Shown here one piece after another: positions 33,375 through 41,749 of a DNA stretch of 64,000 nt. Source of the stretch: Hydrogenophaga aromaticivorans (GTDB taxonomy: Bacteria; Pseudomonadota; Gammaproteobacteria; Burkholderiales; Burkholderiaceae_C); contig NZ_VYGV01000015.1 in assembly GCF_013387465.1 (NCBI RefSeq), forward strand, positions 61,938 through 125,937. Direction: 5' to 3'. Both the position numbers and the translations under genes were made by a program. Numbering within the stretch: position 1 is the first letter of the stretch; each line of letters opens with the position of its first letter. Under the pieces are notes generated by a model. That model was given only the letters and a program-made list of their open reading frames with translations, had not been told where the DNA came from and searched no databases.

Positions 33375-35938
33375 TTGGACATGACCCGTCGGAAGCCGCC
33401 CGCGATCAGGGCGGCGATGTCGGTGAGGATGATGAAAGGCGCCAGCCCGCCCGGCGCGGTGAGGTAACGCGGCTCCCAGACCGGGTCGAACTTCGCCTTG
33501 AAGGCGCGCAGACCCTGGAAGTTGTAGAAGTTTTCGCCGTGGTTGAACAGCAGGCGCGCCAGGCGCTGCCAGTTAGGCGCCAGCGGGTGCTGGGCCATGC
33601 CCGCCAGCGGCACCATGCCCAGGTTGAAGCGCTGGAAGCCCTGGGCCTGGAAGTGCAGGATCACCTGGGCGAACAGGAAATCCATCGAACTGCGCGGCGC
33701 GTCGGGCAGCTGGCGCATCAGGTCCACGCTGGCCTCGATCTTCTGGTCGGTGCACATCAGGGTGGCAAACGCCACCGCCCGCCCGGCCTGCCGCACCAGC
33801 GCCACCGGCTGACCCAGCACGTAGTCGCGCTGGAACGCGCCGAGCGAAAAAGCCTTCTCGGCCGTGTTGTGGTCGTTCAGCCAGGCGTCTGAAATCGCCT
33901 GCAGCTCGTCGAACACCGGCGCCGCCGCACCGGGCGCCAGCACCTCGAAACTCAGGCCTTCGCGCCGCGCACGCGCCACGCCGTGGCGCAGGTTGGCGCG
34001 GGCCTTGCCCTGCAGGCTGAAGCCGGGCAGGTCCACCAGTGCGCACTCGCCCAGCTTGTAGACCCGCAAACCGGCGTCCAGGTAGACCGGCAGCGCCTCG
34101 GGACGCACCTGGTAGAACGCCGCCCGCCCACCAGACTCGCGCGCCTGCTCGACGAAGCGCCACACCAGTTCGGGCCACTCGCTCGCGGGGCCCACCGGGT
34201 CGTACAGCGCCACCCAGGAGCGGCCGCGCCGCCCGAACATGACAAACGCGCGCTGCGACTCGGAGACCATCAGGCTCTTGTCGCCCATCATCACCAGCCC
34301 CGCGCCCGCCACCCCCTGCGCGCGCACGATGCGCGCCGCCTGGTCGAGCGCGCCGGCGCTGGGCTTGATCAGCGCCGGGTGGGGCCGGCGCAGCAGCTGG
34401 ACCAGGGCCACGATGAACGCCACCAGCGCCACCGCCACCATGGCCCGCAGCGAGCGCGGCGCGTGGCCATCGAACGCGAACTGCCACCAGACTTGGTTCA
34501 CGTAGGCGACGTCGCGGTAGACGAAGAACAGCAAGGCCCCGGTGGCCGCCACCACCACCGCCACCGCGGCCAGCCAGCCGCCCGTGAAGGCCTGCGAAAA
34601 CAGCGCCGCCTTGCGGTTGAACTGCCGGCGCGACAGCGCCAGGCTCGCCGTCAGCACGCTGAGCAGCACCGCCTCGGACACCGCGATGCCCTTGGGCAGG
34701 CAGAGCACCAGGCTCACCAGCGCCAGGATCAGGCCGGCCCACCACGAGGCGTCGAGCCGCAGGAACATGCCCCGCGCCACGAACAGCAGCGCCAGCCCGA
34801 TGATGCTGCCCAGAAAGTGGGCCGCTTCGACGATGGGCAGCGGCATCAGCTGCGCGAGCAAGACGGTCGCGTCCCCGGTCGCCGGCGTCACGCCCGACAC
34901 CAGCAGCATCGCGCCGATCACGAAGGTGAAGGCCGACAGCAGCAGCGGCGACAAACTCGCCGCCGCCCGCACCACCGGCGTGGCGGCACCGCGCTGCAAC
35001 TCGGACAGCACCAGCAGCGCCAGCGCCAGCACCAGCGGCAGCAGGTGGTAGACCGCGCGGTACAACACCAGCGCGCTCACCAGCTGGTGGGCCGGCACCT
35101 GATGGCCCAGGGCCAGCAGCATCACCGCCTCGAACACCCCCAGGCCACCGGGCACATGGCTGATCACGCCCAAGGCGATGGCCAGCGAATAGAAGCCCAC
35201 GAAGGCCGGGAAACCGATCGCCCCCTCGGGCAACAAGACCCAGAGTGCGGCCGCAGCAGCCACCACGTCCAGGGCCGAGATCAGCAGCTGCTGGGCCGCG
35301 ATTGACGCGCTCGGCAGGCGCAGCGACCATCCGGCCAGACGCAGGTCGTCGCCTCCGCCACGACACACCCCGACAAAACCCGCCGCCGCCAGCAGCACCG
35401 CCACGCCCAGGGCCTTCAGCAGCCCGGCCGACAGCCCCACCATCGAAGCCACCGCACCGGCGCCCCACACCACCGCGGCCGCGCCCACCACCACGATGCC
35501 GACGCCAAAACCGATGGCGTTGAACGCGATGGCGCGGGAAATCATCCCCGCCTCCAGCCCCGCCGCGCCGTACAGGCGCATGCGCACCGCACCGCCCGTG
35601 AGCACACCCAGGCCCATGGTGTTGGACAGCGCAAAAGCGATGAAAGAGGTCTCGGCCACCACGCGGTAGGGCAGCCGGGCGCCCGCGTACTGCAGGGCGG
35701 AGCGGTCGTAAAAAGTCAGCGCCAGAAAGCTCAGCGCCGTGGCCAGCACCGACAGCAACAAGGTGGCCGGCGGCGTGCCGCGCACCGCCTCGACGATGGC
35801 GCCGTAGCTGAGCTCGGCCATCACCTTGTGCGCCGCCTGCACCAGCAAGGCGCCCAGCAGCAGGGCGAGCGCGGCGTACATCCAGATGCGCCAACGGGCC
35901 AGTTGGGCAATCAGCAGTTCGGGGGTGGGGATCTTCAC
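33371..35938 (-). CDS. mprF: MprF: lysylphosphatidylglycerol synthase/flippase
   Basis: This 855-residue inner-membrane protein has about 14 hydrophobic segments in its first 530 residues, forming the flippase (SHVPGGLGVFEAVMLLALG is a family motif). A cytosolic DUF2156/GNAT-like synthase domain (about 545-845, with QGKARANLRHGVARARREGL and FNLGMVPLAGMA) follows. It transfers lysine from tRNA to phosphatidylglycerol and flips the product, lowering negative surface charge and giving resistance to cationic peptides and acid. It is in an operon with acvB, which degrades the product. Confidence 0.93.
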   Translation of the reverse strand: MKIPTPELLIAQLARWRIWMYAALALLLGALLVQAAHKVMAELSYGAIVEAVRGTPPATLLLSVLATALSFLALTFYDRSALQYAGARLPYRVVAETSFIAFALSNTMGLGVLTGGAVRMRLYGAAGLEAGMISRAIAFNAIGFGVGIVVVGAAAVVWGAGAVASMVGLSAGLLKALGVAVLLAAAGFVGVCRGGGDDLRLAGWSLRLPSASIAAQQLLISALDVVAAAAALWVLLPEGAIGFPAFVGFYSLAIALGVISHVPGGLGVFEAVMLLALGHQVPAHQLVSALVLYRAVYHLLPLVLALALLVLSELQRGAATPVVRAAASLSPLLLSAFTFVIGAMLLVSGVTPATGDATVLLAQLMPLPIVEAAHFLGSIIGLALLFVARGMFLRLDASWWAGLILALVSLVLCLPKGIAVSEAVLLSVLTASLALSRRQFNRKAALFSQAFTGGWLAAVAVVVAATGALLFFVYRDVAYVNQVWWQFAFDGHAPRSLRAMVAVALVAFIVALVQLLRRPHPALIKPSAGALDQAARIVRAQGVAGAGLVMMGDKSLMVSESQRAFVMFGRRGRSWVALYDPVGPASEWPELVWRFVEQARESGGRAAFYQVRPEALPVYLDAGLRVYKLGECALVDLPGFSLQGKARANLRHGVARARREGLSFEVLAPGAAAPVFDELQAISDAWLNDHNTAEKAFSLGAFQRDYVLGQPVALVRQAGRAVAFATLMCTDQKIEASVDLMRQLPDAPRSSMDFLFAQVILHFQAQGFQRFNLGMVPLAGMAQHPLAPNWQRLARLLFNHGENFYNFQGLRAFKAKFDPVWEPRYLTAPGGLAPFIILTDIAALIAGGFRRVMSK

Positions 35939-36053
35939 AGGGTGGGCCAGGGCATCGAGCGGGTACAGAGGGTCATCGACAGGCCCACCCGAATCTCAAG
36001 CCGGCGGCCGAGTGTAGCGCTGGCTTGCGGTGAACCGATGACAATCGGGGGCC

Positions 36054-36332
36054 ATGCCAGCAACTTCCGCACCCATCCTCGCCTGCCGACCCGGCTGCGC
36101 CGCCTGCTGCATCGCGCCTTCGATCAGCAGCCCGATGCCGGGCCTGCCCAACGGCAAACCGGCGGGCTTGCCCTGCCCGCACCTGGACGAAGCCCTGCGC
36201 TGCCGCCTGTTCGGCCGGCCCGAGCGGCCGAAGGTGTGCGGATCACTGCCGCCGAGCCGGGAGATGTGCGGCGACACCCGCGAACACGCAATCCATTTCC
36301 TGGAGCGCCTGGAGCAGGCCACAAGCCCATGA
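36054..36332 (+). CDS. YkgJ-family cysteine cluster protein
   Basis: This 92-residue protein carries a Cys-rich pattern: CRPGCAACC near the N-terminus (C-x3-C-x2-CC) and single cysteines in PCPHLDEALRC and KVCGSLPP and EMCGD. The family (CxxCxxCC) is thought to bind zinc or an iron-sulfur cluster; its function is unknown. GACAAT ends 8 bases before the ATG and may be a -10 box for a nearly leaderless transcript. It diverges from mprF and ends in a strong hairpin terminator. Confidence 0.85.
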   Translation: MPATSAPILACRPGCAACCIAPSISSPMPGLPNGKPAGLPCPHLDEALRCRLFGRPERPKVCGSLPPSREMCGDTREHAIHFLERLEQATSP

Positions 36333-36361
36333 CAAAGGCCCGCAGAAGCGGGCCTTTGTTG
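36332..36361 (+). terminator. Hairpin terminator after the YkgJ-like gene
   Basis: ACAAAGGCCCGC pairs perfectly with GCGGGCCTTTGT around AGAA. The A/T-rich ends (AAA, TTTGTT) allow it to work in both directions. Confidence 0.8.
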
Positions 36362-36406
36362 AGTACGTTCCGGAGCACGTGCCCGGACCCAGCACACGCC
36401 GAAGAT

Positions 36407-36476
36407 CCGGCTTTGCCGGTCCAAGGGCGTGGTCCCCCCTCCGGGGGGAAGCCGCAAAGCGGCGCAGGGGGGGTTA
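36407..36476 (-). repeat. Stop-proximal stem-loop repeat, copy E
   Basis: CCGGCTTTGCCGG, CCCCCTCCGGGGGG and GCCGCAAAGCGGC stems end GGGGGGTTAC. The TTA (36474-36476) is the TAA stop of the YceI gene. Confidence 0.8.
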
Positions 36477-37046
36477 CTGCTTCACCGCTTCGACCTGGAT
36501 AACCAGGCGCACGTTCTTCGGGAAGCCCCAGTCCACGCCGTAGTTCACACCGAAAGCGGTGCGGTCGATGGCGGCTTCGAAGTCGCCGCCGCACACTTCG
36601 CGCTTGAGCATCGGGCTGTCGTAGCAGGCGAACTGGTTGGCCTTCATCGTCACCGGCTGGGTCTTGCCCAGCAGCGTCAGCTGGCCTTCCACCGCACTGA
36701 CCTTGTCGCCGGTGAACACAAACTTGTCGGCCACGAAGCGGGCCTTGGGGTGTTTGGCGGCATCAAAAATGTCGGCGCTCTGCAGGTGCTTGTCGAACAT
36801 GGCCGTGCCGGAGTTCACCGATGTCATGTCGATGCTGATGTCCACCTTGCCGGTCTTGGCCGCGCGGTCAAAGGACACCGTGCCTTCCTTCTTGTCGAAG
36901 CGGGCGCGGTTCACGCTGGCGCCGAAGTGGCCGATCTCGAAGGTCGCGAAGGTGTGCGTCGGGTCGATCGCGTAAGTGGCGGCCTGGGCGATGCCGGCGG
37001 TGGACAGAACGGCCGCGGCGGCCAGCAAGGTCAGGGATTTGCGCAT
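36474..37046 (-). CDS. YceI-family periplasmic protein (first)
   Basis: This 190-residue YceI-like lipid-binding beta-barrel has a signal peptide (LTLLAAAAVLSTAGIAQA) and the mature start ATYAIDPTHTFATFEIGHFG. The family strands VDISIDMTSVNSG and DRTAFGVNYGVDWG are present. YceI proteins bind isoprenoid chains, and many lie with cytochrome b561 genes, as here, where they may serve quinone-linked electron transfer. It is last in the b561-yceI-yceI operon. Confidence 0.92.
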   Translation of the reverse strand: MRKSLTLLAAAAVLSTAGIAQAATYAIDPTHTFATFEIGHFGASVNRARFDKKEGTVSFDRAAKTGKVDISIDMTSVNSGTAMFDKHLQSADIFDAAKHPKARFVADKFVFTGDKVSAVEGQLTLLGKTQPVTMKANQFACYDSPMLKREVCGGDFEAAIDRTAFGVNYGVDWGFPKNVRLVIQVEAVKQ

Positions 37047-37117
37047 GGTGTGTGGAACTCCAGTTAAAAAACAAAGATATCGAAGAACAGCGAACAGGGG
37101 AAAATCAAAACCGACGG

Positions 37118-37687
37118 TCAGAGCTTGCCCACGCCCGTGAGCGCCAGCTTGAACTTGACCTGCACCTCGTCGGCCACCATCGAGGTGTCGGCCCACTCCT
37201 TCTCGCCAATGCGGAAGGCCAGGCGCTTGATCGGAAAGCTGCCGGTGGCGGTGGTGGTGGCGCCACTCTGGGCCAGCGTCACGGGCACGACCACGTCGCT
37301 GCTCAGGCCCTTGATGCTGAGCTTGCCCGCCACCTCGAACCTGTTGCCGTCCAGGCGCCTGACGCTGCTGGACTGGAACGTGGCCTTGGGAAACTGCGCC
37401 ACGTTGAACCACTCGGACTTGGGCAGTTCGGCATTGGCTTCGCGGCTGATGTCGGCGCTGCCGGTGTCGACCGTGAAGGCGATCTTGCTGGCGGCCAGCT
37501 TGGCCGGGTCGAACGCCACCTGGGCACTGAAGCTCTTGAACTTGCCCTGCACCGGCACGCCCATCTGGCGGCTCACAAACTGGATCTCGCTTTGAGCAGG
37601 CACCAGTGCCTGCTGGGCCTGGGCGGCTAGGGGCAACAGGCTGGTCAGGGCCAGGGCGAGAACAACGGGTTTCAGGCGGGAAGTCAT
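37118..37687 (-). CDS. YceI-family periplasmic protein (second)
   Basis: This 189-residue paralogue has a signal peptide (VVLALALTSLLPLAAQAQ) and the core ALVPAQSEIQFVSRQMGVPVQG, VDTGSADISREANAEL and FPKATFQSSSVRR. It is less typical of YceI than its neighbour, with a diverged N-terminal strand. The ATG at 37687 is chosen because it directly precedes the signal peptide. It lies 46 bases after the b561 gene and 71 bases before the other yceI gene. Confidence 0.88.
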   Translation of the reverse strand: MTSRLKPVVLALALTSLLPLAAQAQQALVPAQSEIQFVSRQMGVPVQGKFKSFSAQVAFDPAKLAASKIAFTVDTGSADISREANAELPKSEWFNVAQFPKATFQSSSVRRLDGNRFEVAGKLSIKGLSSDVVVPVTLAQSGATTTATGSFPIKRLAFRIGEKEWADTSMVADEVQVKFKLALTGVGKL

Positions 37688-37733
37688 GTCGGCGGCTTTC
37701 GGAACGGGAACAAGGGTGGGGAGACCAGCGCGC

Positions 37734-38291
37734 TCAGCGGCCGGCCAGGGCCATGCGGCGCAGCAGGCCGTCGCGGTCCACAAAATGGTGTTTCAGTGCG
37801 CCAGCCACGTGCAGCAACACCAGCGCGGCCATGGCCAGGGCCGAGAACTTGTGCAGCGGCTTGAGCACCTCGGCCAGGCCTTCGCTCACCGGCACAAAGT
37901 CCGGCAGTGGCAGCACGCCAAACAGCACGAGCGGAAAGCCGGCGGCCGAGCTGTAGGTCCAACCCAGCAAGGGCACCGCGAAAAACAGCGCATACAGACC
38001 GGCGTGCGTGGCGTGGTGGGCCAGTCGCTGCCAGGCTGGCATCGCCGCCTCGACGGCCACCGGCAAGGCCGGCGGACGGGCCAGCCAACGGGTCAGCAGG
38101 CGGAACAGGGAGAATGTGAGCACCAGCACACCCGCCCACTTGTGCCAGCTGTAGTACTGCAGGCGGGCGGGCGAAAACGGCAGGTCGGCCATGTACAGAC
38201 CCAGGGCAAAGTTGCCGATCAGGGCCAGGCCCAGCAGCCAGTGCAGGGCCACGGCCACGGGGTGGTAACGGGTGACGGTCGGTTCGGACAT
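37734..38291 (-). CDS. Cytochrome b561
   Basis: This 185-residue inner-membrane di-haem protein has four hydrophobic helices. Likely haem ligands are the His residues in RYHPVAVALHWLLG, YSWHKWAG, LHKFSAL and LVLLHVAGALKHHF. It probably passes electrons between quinol and periplasmic acceptors such as superoxide (CybB type). It is first in an operon with two yceI genes. It diverges from a Crp/Fnr-type regulator gene, with an inverted repeat in between. Confidence 0.92.
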   Translation of the reverse strand: MSEPTVTRYHPVAVALHWLLGLALIGNFALGLYMADLPFSPARLQYYSWHKWAGVLVLTFSLFRLLTRWLARPPALPVAVEAAMPAWQRLAHHATHAGLYALFFAVPLLGWTYSSAAGFPLVLFGVLPLPDFVPVSEGLAEVLKPLHKFSALAMAALVLLHVAGALKHHFVDRDGLLRRMALAGR

Positions 38292-38335
38292 GCCGGGAGT
38301 TTAGGCAGCCGGCGCAGTGCCCAGTGTCAAACGGC

Positions 38336-38352
38336 TTGAAGCTTGACTTCAA
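38336..38352. promoter_or_regulatory. Inverted repeat in the b561/Crp divergent promoter region
   Basis: TTGAAG-N5-CTTCAA lies between the divergent starts at 38291 and 38424. It could be the site of the adjacent Crp/Fnr-type regulator or another dimeric regulator. Confidence 0.4.
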
Positions 38353-38423
38353 AATATTTGAATGAACTCTGCCGGCCAATTCGAATCCCGCACCGGCGGC
38401 AGTGCCGCTCCTACAATGCGCCC

Positions 38424-39077
38424 ATGCCCGACACCGATGCCCAGACCCTGCTGACGCTCTACCCCGCCATGGGCTCGCTCAAGGCGCTGTTGCCGCGTCT
38501 GAAGACGATGCAGGTGCCGGCGGGCACAGCCCTGTTCCGGGAACTCGAAACCTGCCAGGGCTTCCCCATGGTGCTCAGTGGCGAGGTGCGTGTCTCACGC
38601 AGCGCCGCCAACGGCCGGGAGCTGGAACTCTACCGCGTGCTGCCGGGCGAAATGTGCCTGGTCTCGTCCGCCGGCCTGTTTGCCGGTCAGCCGCTCACGG
38701 CGCATGGCGTGACCACCTGCGAAACCACGCTCACCCTGCTTTCGCCGCCCGACTTCCAGCTCGCCCTGACCGACAACGACTTCCGCTCTTTTGTGCTCGG
38801 CCTGTTCGCCTCGCGCATGGCCGACCTCACCGCCCTGATCGAGGCCATCGCGTTCCAGCGCCTCGACAGCCGGCTCGCCAGCACCCTGCTCGGCCACGGT
38901 CAGCAGGTGCGCGCCACCCACCAGGCGCTCGCCGACGAACTGGGCACAGTGCGTGAAATCATCACGCGCCTGCTGCACCGCTTCGAGCGCGACGGACTGG
39001 TCGAACTCTCGCGCGAGTGCATCACCATCCGCGACAGCGCCGCCCTGCGCGCCATCGCGGCCATGTCGACGAAGTGA
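38424..39077 (+). CDS. Crp/Fnr-family transcriptional regulator
   Basis: This 217-residue regulator has a cyclic-nucleotide-binding-like beta-roll (residues of about 20-130, MVLSGEVRVSRSAANGRELELYRVLPGEMC) and a C-terminal helix-turn-helix (TLLGHGQQVRATHQALADELGTVREIITRLL). It lacks the N-terminal cysteine cluster of FNR, so its signal is not an FNR-type iron-sulfur cluster. TACAAT ends 6 bases before the ATG, suggesting a leaderless transcript. It is upstream of a DUF2892 gene with a CRP-like box, a likely target, and opposite the cytochrome b561 operon. Confidence 0.88.
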   Translation: MPDTDAQTLLTLYPAMGSLKALLPRLKTMQVPAGTALFRELETCQGFPMVLSGEVRVSRSAANGRELELYRVLPGEMCLVSSAGLFAGQPLTAHGVTTCETTLTLLSPPDFQLALTDNDFRSFVLGLFASRMADLTALIEAIAFQRLDSRLASTLLGHGQQVRATHQALADELGTVREIITRLLHRFERDGLVELSRECITIRDSAALRAIAAMSTK

Positions 39078-39101
39078 GCCGCCGCGGCGCCGCTTGCGCT
39101 T

Positions 39102-39117
39102 TGTGACACAGGTCACA
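39102..39117 (+). promoter_or_regulatory. CRP-like box before the DUF2892 gene
   Basis: TGTGA-N6-TCACA is a perfect CRP/FNR-family palindrome. If it is centred at -41.5, the start would be near 39151 and TTCAAT (39139-39144) would serve as -10, as in class II activation. Confidence 0.6.
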
Positions 39118-39222
39118 TACCCCGCCCCGACGTTTCGATTCAATACGCTCCACGTTCCGCCACCGGGCGAACCCCGCAGGGTTCATGGCAGCGGCTCAAC
39201 CACCGTTAACAGGAGTATTCAC

Positions 39223-39408
39223 ATGACCAAGAACGTCGGCGGCATCGACCGCATCCTTCGCATCCTCGTGGGCGTCGCCCTCATCGCCGCCGCCGCCATG
39301 GGCAGCATCGGCGTCTGGGGCTACATCGGCGTGGTGCCGCTGCTGACCGGCCTGATGGGCTGGTGCCCGCCCTACGCGCTGCTGGGCTTCAACACTTGTA
39401 AAAGGTAA
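39223..39408 (+). CDS. DUF2892 (YgaP-like) small membrane protein
   Basis: This is a 61-residue protein with two transmembrane segments, and its family start is MTKNVGGIDRILRILVGVAL. The GLMGWCPPYALLGFNTC ending, with two conserved Cys, is the DUF2892 signature seen also at the end of the rhodanese YgaP. Its role may relate to sulfur handling at the membrane. ACAGGAG lies 8 bases before ATG 39223. The gene is probably controlled by the upstream Crp/Fnr regulator. Its TAA begins a stop-proximal repeat. Confidence 0.9.
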   Translation: MTKNVGGIDRILRILVGVALIAAAAMGSIGVWGYIGVVPLLTGLMGWCPPYALLGFNTCKR

Positions 39409-39480
39409 CCCCCCCGCGCCGCCTGCGGCGTCACCCCCCCGAGGGGGCATCACGAGCGGCCCGGCAAAGCCGGTTCCGCC
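39406..39480 (+). repeat. Stop-proximal stem-loop repeat, copy F
   Basis: TAACCCCCCCGCGCC begins with the stop codon of the DUF2892 gene. GCCGCCTGCGGC, CCCCCCGAGGGGG and CCGGCAAAGCCGG stems follow. This plus-strand copy shows the family is oriented by the gene, not by the chromosome. Confidence 0.8.
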
Positions 39481-39628
39481 GTGATCTGTGTTGAGGCACG
39501 CGCTCCGGAGAGGTCGCTTGTCCCCTTCTGCCTCTCCGGCTTGTCCGACCTGCGACAGCCCGCCTGCCATCTCCGCGCGACCATGTCGCCCACAGCCGCG
39601 CATCCTGACGCGGCGCAGGAGACACGGC

Positions 39629-40402
39629 ATGCTGAATATCCCCTCGCTCAAAGACTCCGTCAGCGCCGAAGAGTGGGCGCTGCGCTGCGACCTCGCGGCC
39701 TGCTACCGGCTGGTAGCCGCTTACGGCTGGAGCGATCTGGTCTTCACCCACATCAGCGCCAAGCTGCCCGACAGCGTCACCGGCGGTGAACACCAGTTCC
39801 TCATCAACCCCTACGGCCTGATGTTCGACGAGATCACCGCGAGCAGCCTGGTCAAGGTCGACATGGCCTGCAACAAGCTGATCGACTCGCCCTTCCCGGT
39901 CAACCCCGCGGGCTTCGTGATCCACAGCGCGGTGCACGAGGCGCGGCCCGACGTGCAGTGCGTGCTGCACACCCACACGCGCGCCGGCGTGGGCGTGAGC
40001 GCGCAGAAGGCCGGCATCCTGCCCATCAGCCAGCAAAGCACCTTCGTGCTGGCCTCGCTGGCGTACCACGAGTACGAAGGCGTGGCCTTCCGGCCGGACG
40101 AGAAGCCGCGGCTGCAGGCCGACCTGGGTCGGGCGAACTTCCTCATGCTGCGCAACCACGGCCTGCTCACCGTGGGCAGCAGCATCGCCGACGCCTTCCT
40201 GTCGATGTACACCTTCGAGAACACCTGCCGCATCCAGATCGATGCGCTGGCCGGTGGCGGTGAGCTCACGCAGGTGGACCCGCGCATCCTCGCGGGTATG
40301 GCGGAGGTGATGAAGATCGCGACCGCCGGCCAGGGCGCACAGCTCGCCTGGCCGGCGCTGCTGCGCAAGGTCGAGCGGCTGGACCCGGGCTACCGGACCT
40401 GA
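39629..40402 (+). CDS. Class II aldolase/adducin family protein
   Basis: This 257-residue zinc-dependent aldolase-fold protein has the motif CVLHTHTRAGVGVS supplying two His ligands and FLMLRNHGLLTVGSSIADAF supplying a third. The early segment YGWSDLVFTHISAKLP is typical of the adducin-like subgroup. Members act on sugar phosphates or decarboxylate/dehydrate small acids, and this one has no assigned substrate. CAGGAG precedes ATG 39629. Its TGA directly abuts the reversed stop of the convergent glutamine-synthetase-like gene. Confidence 0.85.
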   Translation: MLNIPSLKDSVSAEEWALRCDLAACYRLVAAYGWSDLVFTHISAKLPDSVTGGEHQFLINPYGLMFDEITASSLVKVDMACNKLIDSPFPVNPAGFVIHSAVHEARPDVQCVLHTHTRAGVGVSAQKAGILPISQQSTFVLASLAYHEYEGVAFRPDEKPRLQADLGRANFLMLRNHGLLTVGSSIADAFLSMYTFENTCRIQIDALAGGGELTQVDPRILAGMAEVMKIATAGQGAQLAWPALLRKVERLDPGYRT

Positions 40403-41749
40403 TCAGAATCCGTCGGCGTAGCTCTTCAGCTCCCAATCGCTCACCTGCTGCGCGTAGGCATCCCACTCGGCCTGCTTGAGCTTCAGGAACTGCTCGCAGA
40501 AGGCCGTGCCAATGTCGTCGCACAGGATCGCGTCGCTGCGCAGCGCCGCCAGGGCATCGTGCAGGTCGCGTGGCAGGTGCGGCGGCATGGGCTGGCCGCT
40601 GGCCTGTCGCTGGTAGAGGTCTTCGTCGCAGGCGTCGGGCGCGGGCAGTTCGCGGTCGATGCCGTCCAGCCCGGCGGCCAACGTGGCCGCGAGGGCTGCG
40701 TACACGTTGCACGACGGGTCGGGCAGGCGCCACTCGATGCGCCCGGCCACGGTGCGCACGAGGCAGGTGCGGTTGTTGTCGCCCACAGTCTTCCACACCG
40801 GCGACCAGGTCGTGCCCGAGGCGCTGGCGCTGCTGGCCAGGCGCTTGTAGCTGTTGACCGTGGGCGCGCAGAGCGCGGCCAGCGCGTCGGCGTGGTGGAT
40901 CAGGCCGGCGGCGAACTGGTGGCCCGCCGTGCTCAGGCCGAGCGCGCCGGCCGGGTCGGCCATCACGGGCCTGCCCTGCGCGTCCGTGAGGCTGACGTGG
41001 AAATGCAGGCCGCTGCCCGGCGCGCCCGCCAGCGGCTTGGGCATGCAGCTGAAGGTGGCGCCGTGCTGCTGAGCCACCGCATGCGCGGTGAGCTTGAACA
41101 GCTGGTAGCGGTCGGCCGCGGCCAGGGCCTCGTCGTGCCGGTAGTTGATCTCGTACTGGCCGATGGCGTCTTCGTGGTCCATCTGCTGCAGCTCGAAACC
41201 CAGCGCCGAGAGGTGGCGGCGCATGTCGTCGAGGAAGCCGAAGTTGCGGTGGATCGCCTTCAGGTCGTAGGACGGTTTGTCCAGCTGGTCTTGCGCATCG
41301 GCCACACCCCAGCGGCCCTGCGGGTCCTGCTTCATCAGGAAGAACTCGGGCTCGATACCCACATGAAACGTCCAGCCGCGTTCGCGCAATCGATTCAACT
41401 GGTGCTTCAGCAATTGCCGCGAGCAGGTGTCCAGCGGCTCACCACCGGCGAAGCCATCGCACACCGCGTGCGCGACGCCGGGCATGAACGGCAACGGCCG
41501 CAGCGACTCGGGCACCACGCGCCCGAAATATTCGCCCCGCGCACCCATGCGCGGCAGGCCCGTGCCCCAGATGCTGGGGCCGGCGAAGCCCGCGCCGGTG
41601 GCCACCGCGTCGGGCAGCGCTTCGAGCGGCACCAGCTTGCCTTTCGGCACGCCGTGCAGGTCGGTGAAGGTGGTGAGGATGGAGTGGATGCCCTGCGCGC
41701 GCAAGGCGCCCATGCGCTCGGTCAGCGAGTGGTCGTCACCCCCGCTCAA
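40403..41749 (-). CDS. Glutamine synthetase-like enzyme, GlnT/type III group
   Basis: This 448-residue GS-fold ligase has the beta-grasp FTDLHGVPKGKLVP at the N-terminus, metal ligands in VGIEPEFFL and HEDAIGQYEI, GSGLHFHVSL, and the ATP/Arg region NNRTCLVR with IEWRLPDPSCN. It is closer to GlnT/gamma-glutamylmethylamide-type ligases than to GlnA. In this operon it may glutamylate an amine, or make glutamine. The TTG at 41749 overlaps the gabT stop (TTGA) and keeps the expected N-terminal helix; ATG 41713 is an alternative start. Confidence 0.82.
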   Translation of the reverse strand: MSGGDDHSLTERMGALRAQGIHSILTTFTDLHGVPKGKLVPLEALPDAVATGAGFAGPSIWGTGLPRMGARGEYFGRVVPESLRPLPFMPGVAHAVCDGFAGGEPLDTCSRQLLKHQLNRLRERGWTFHVGIEPEFFLMKQDPQGRWGVADAQDQLDKPSYDLKAIHRNFGFLDDMRRHLSALGFELQQMDHEDAIGQYEINYRHDEALAAADRYQLFKLTAHAVAQQHGATFSCMPKPLAGAPGSGLHFHVSLTDAQGRPVMADPAGALGLSTAGHQFAAGLIHHADALAALCAPTVNSYKRLASSASASGTTWSPVWKTVGDNNRTCLVRTVAGRIEWRLPDPSCNVYAALAATLAAGLDGIDRELPAPDACDEDLYQRQASGQPMPPHLPRDLHDALAALRSDAILCDDIGTAFCEQFLKLKQAEWDAYAQQVSDWELKSYADGF

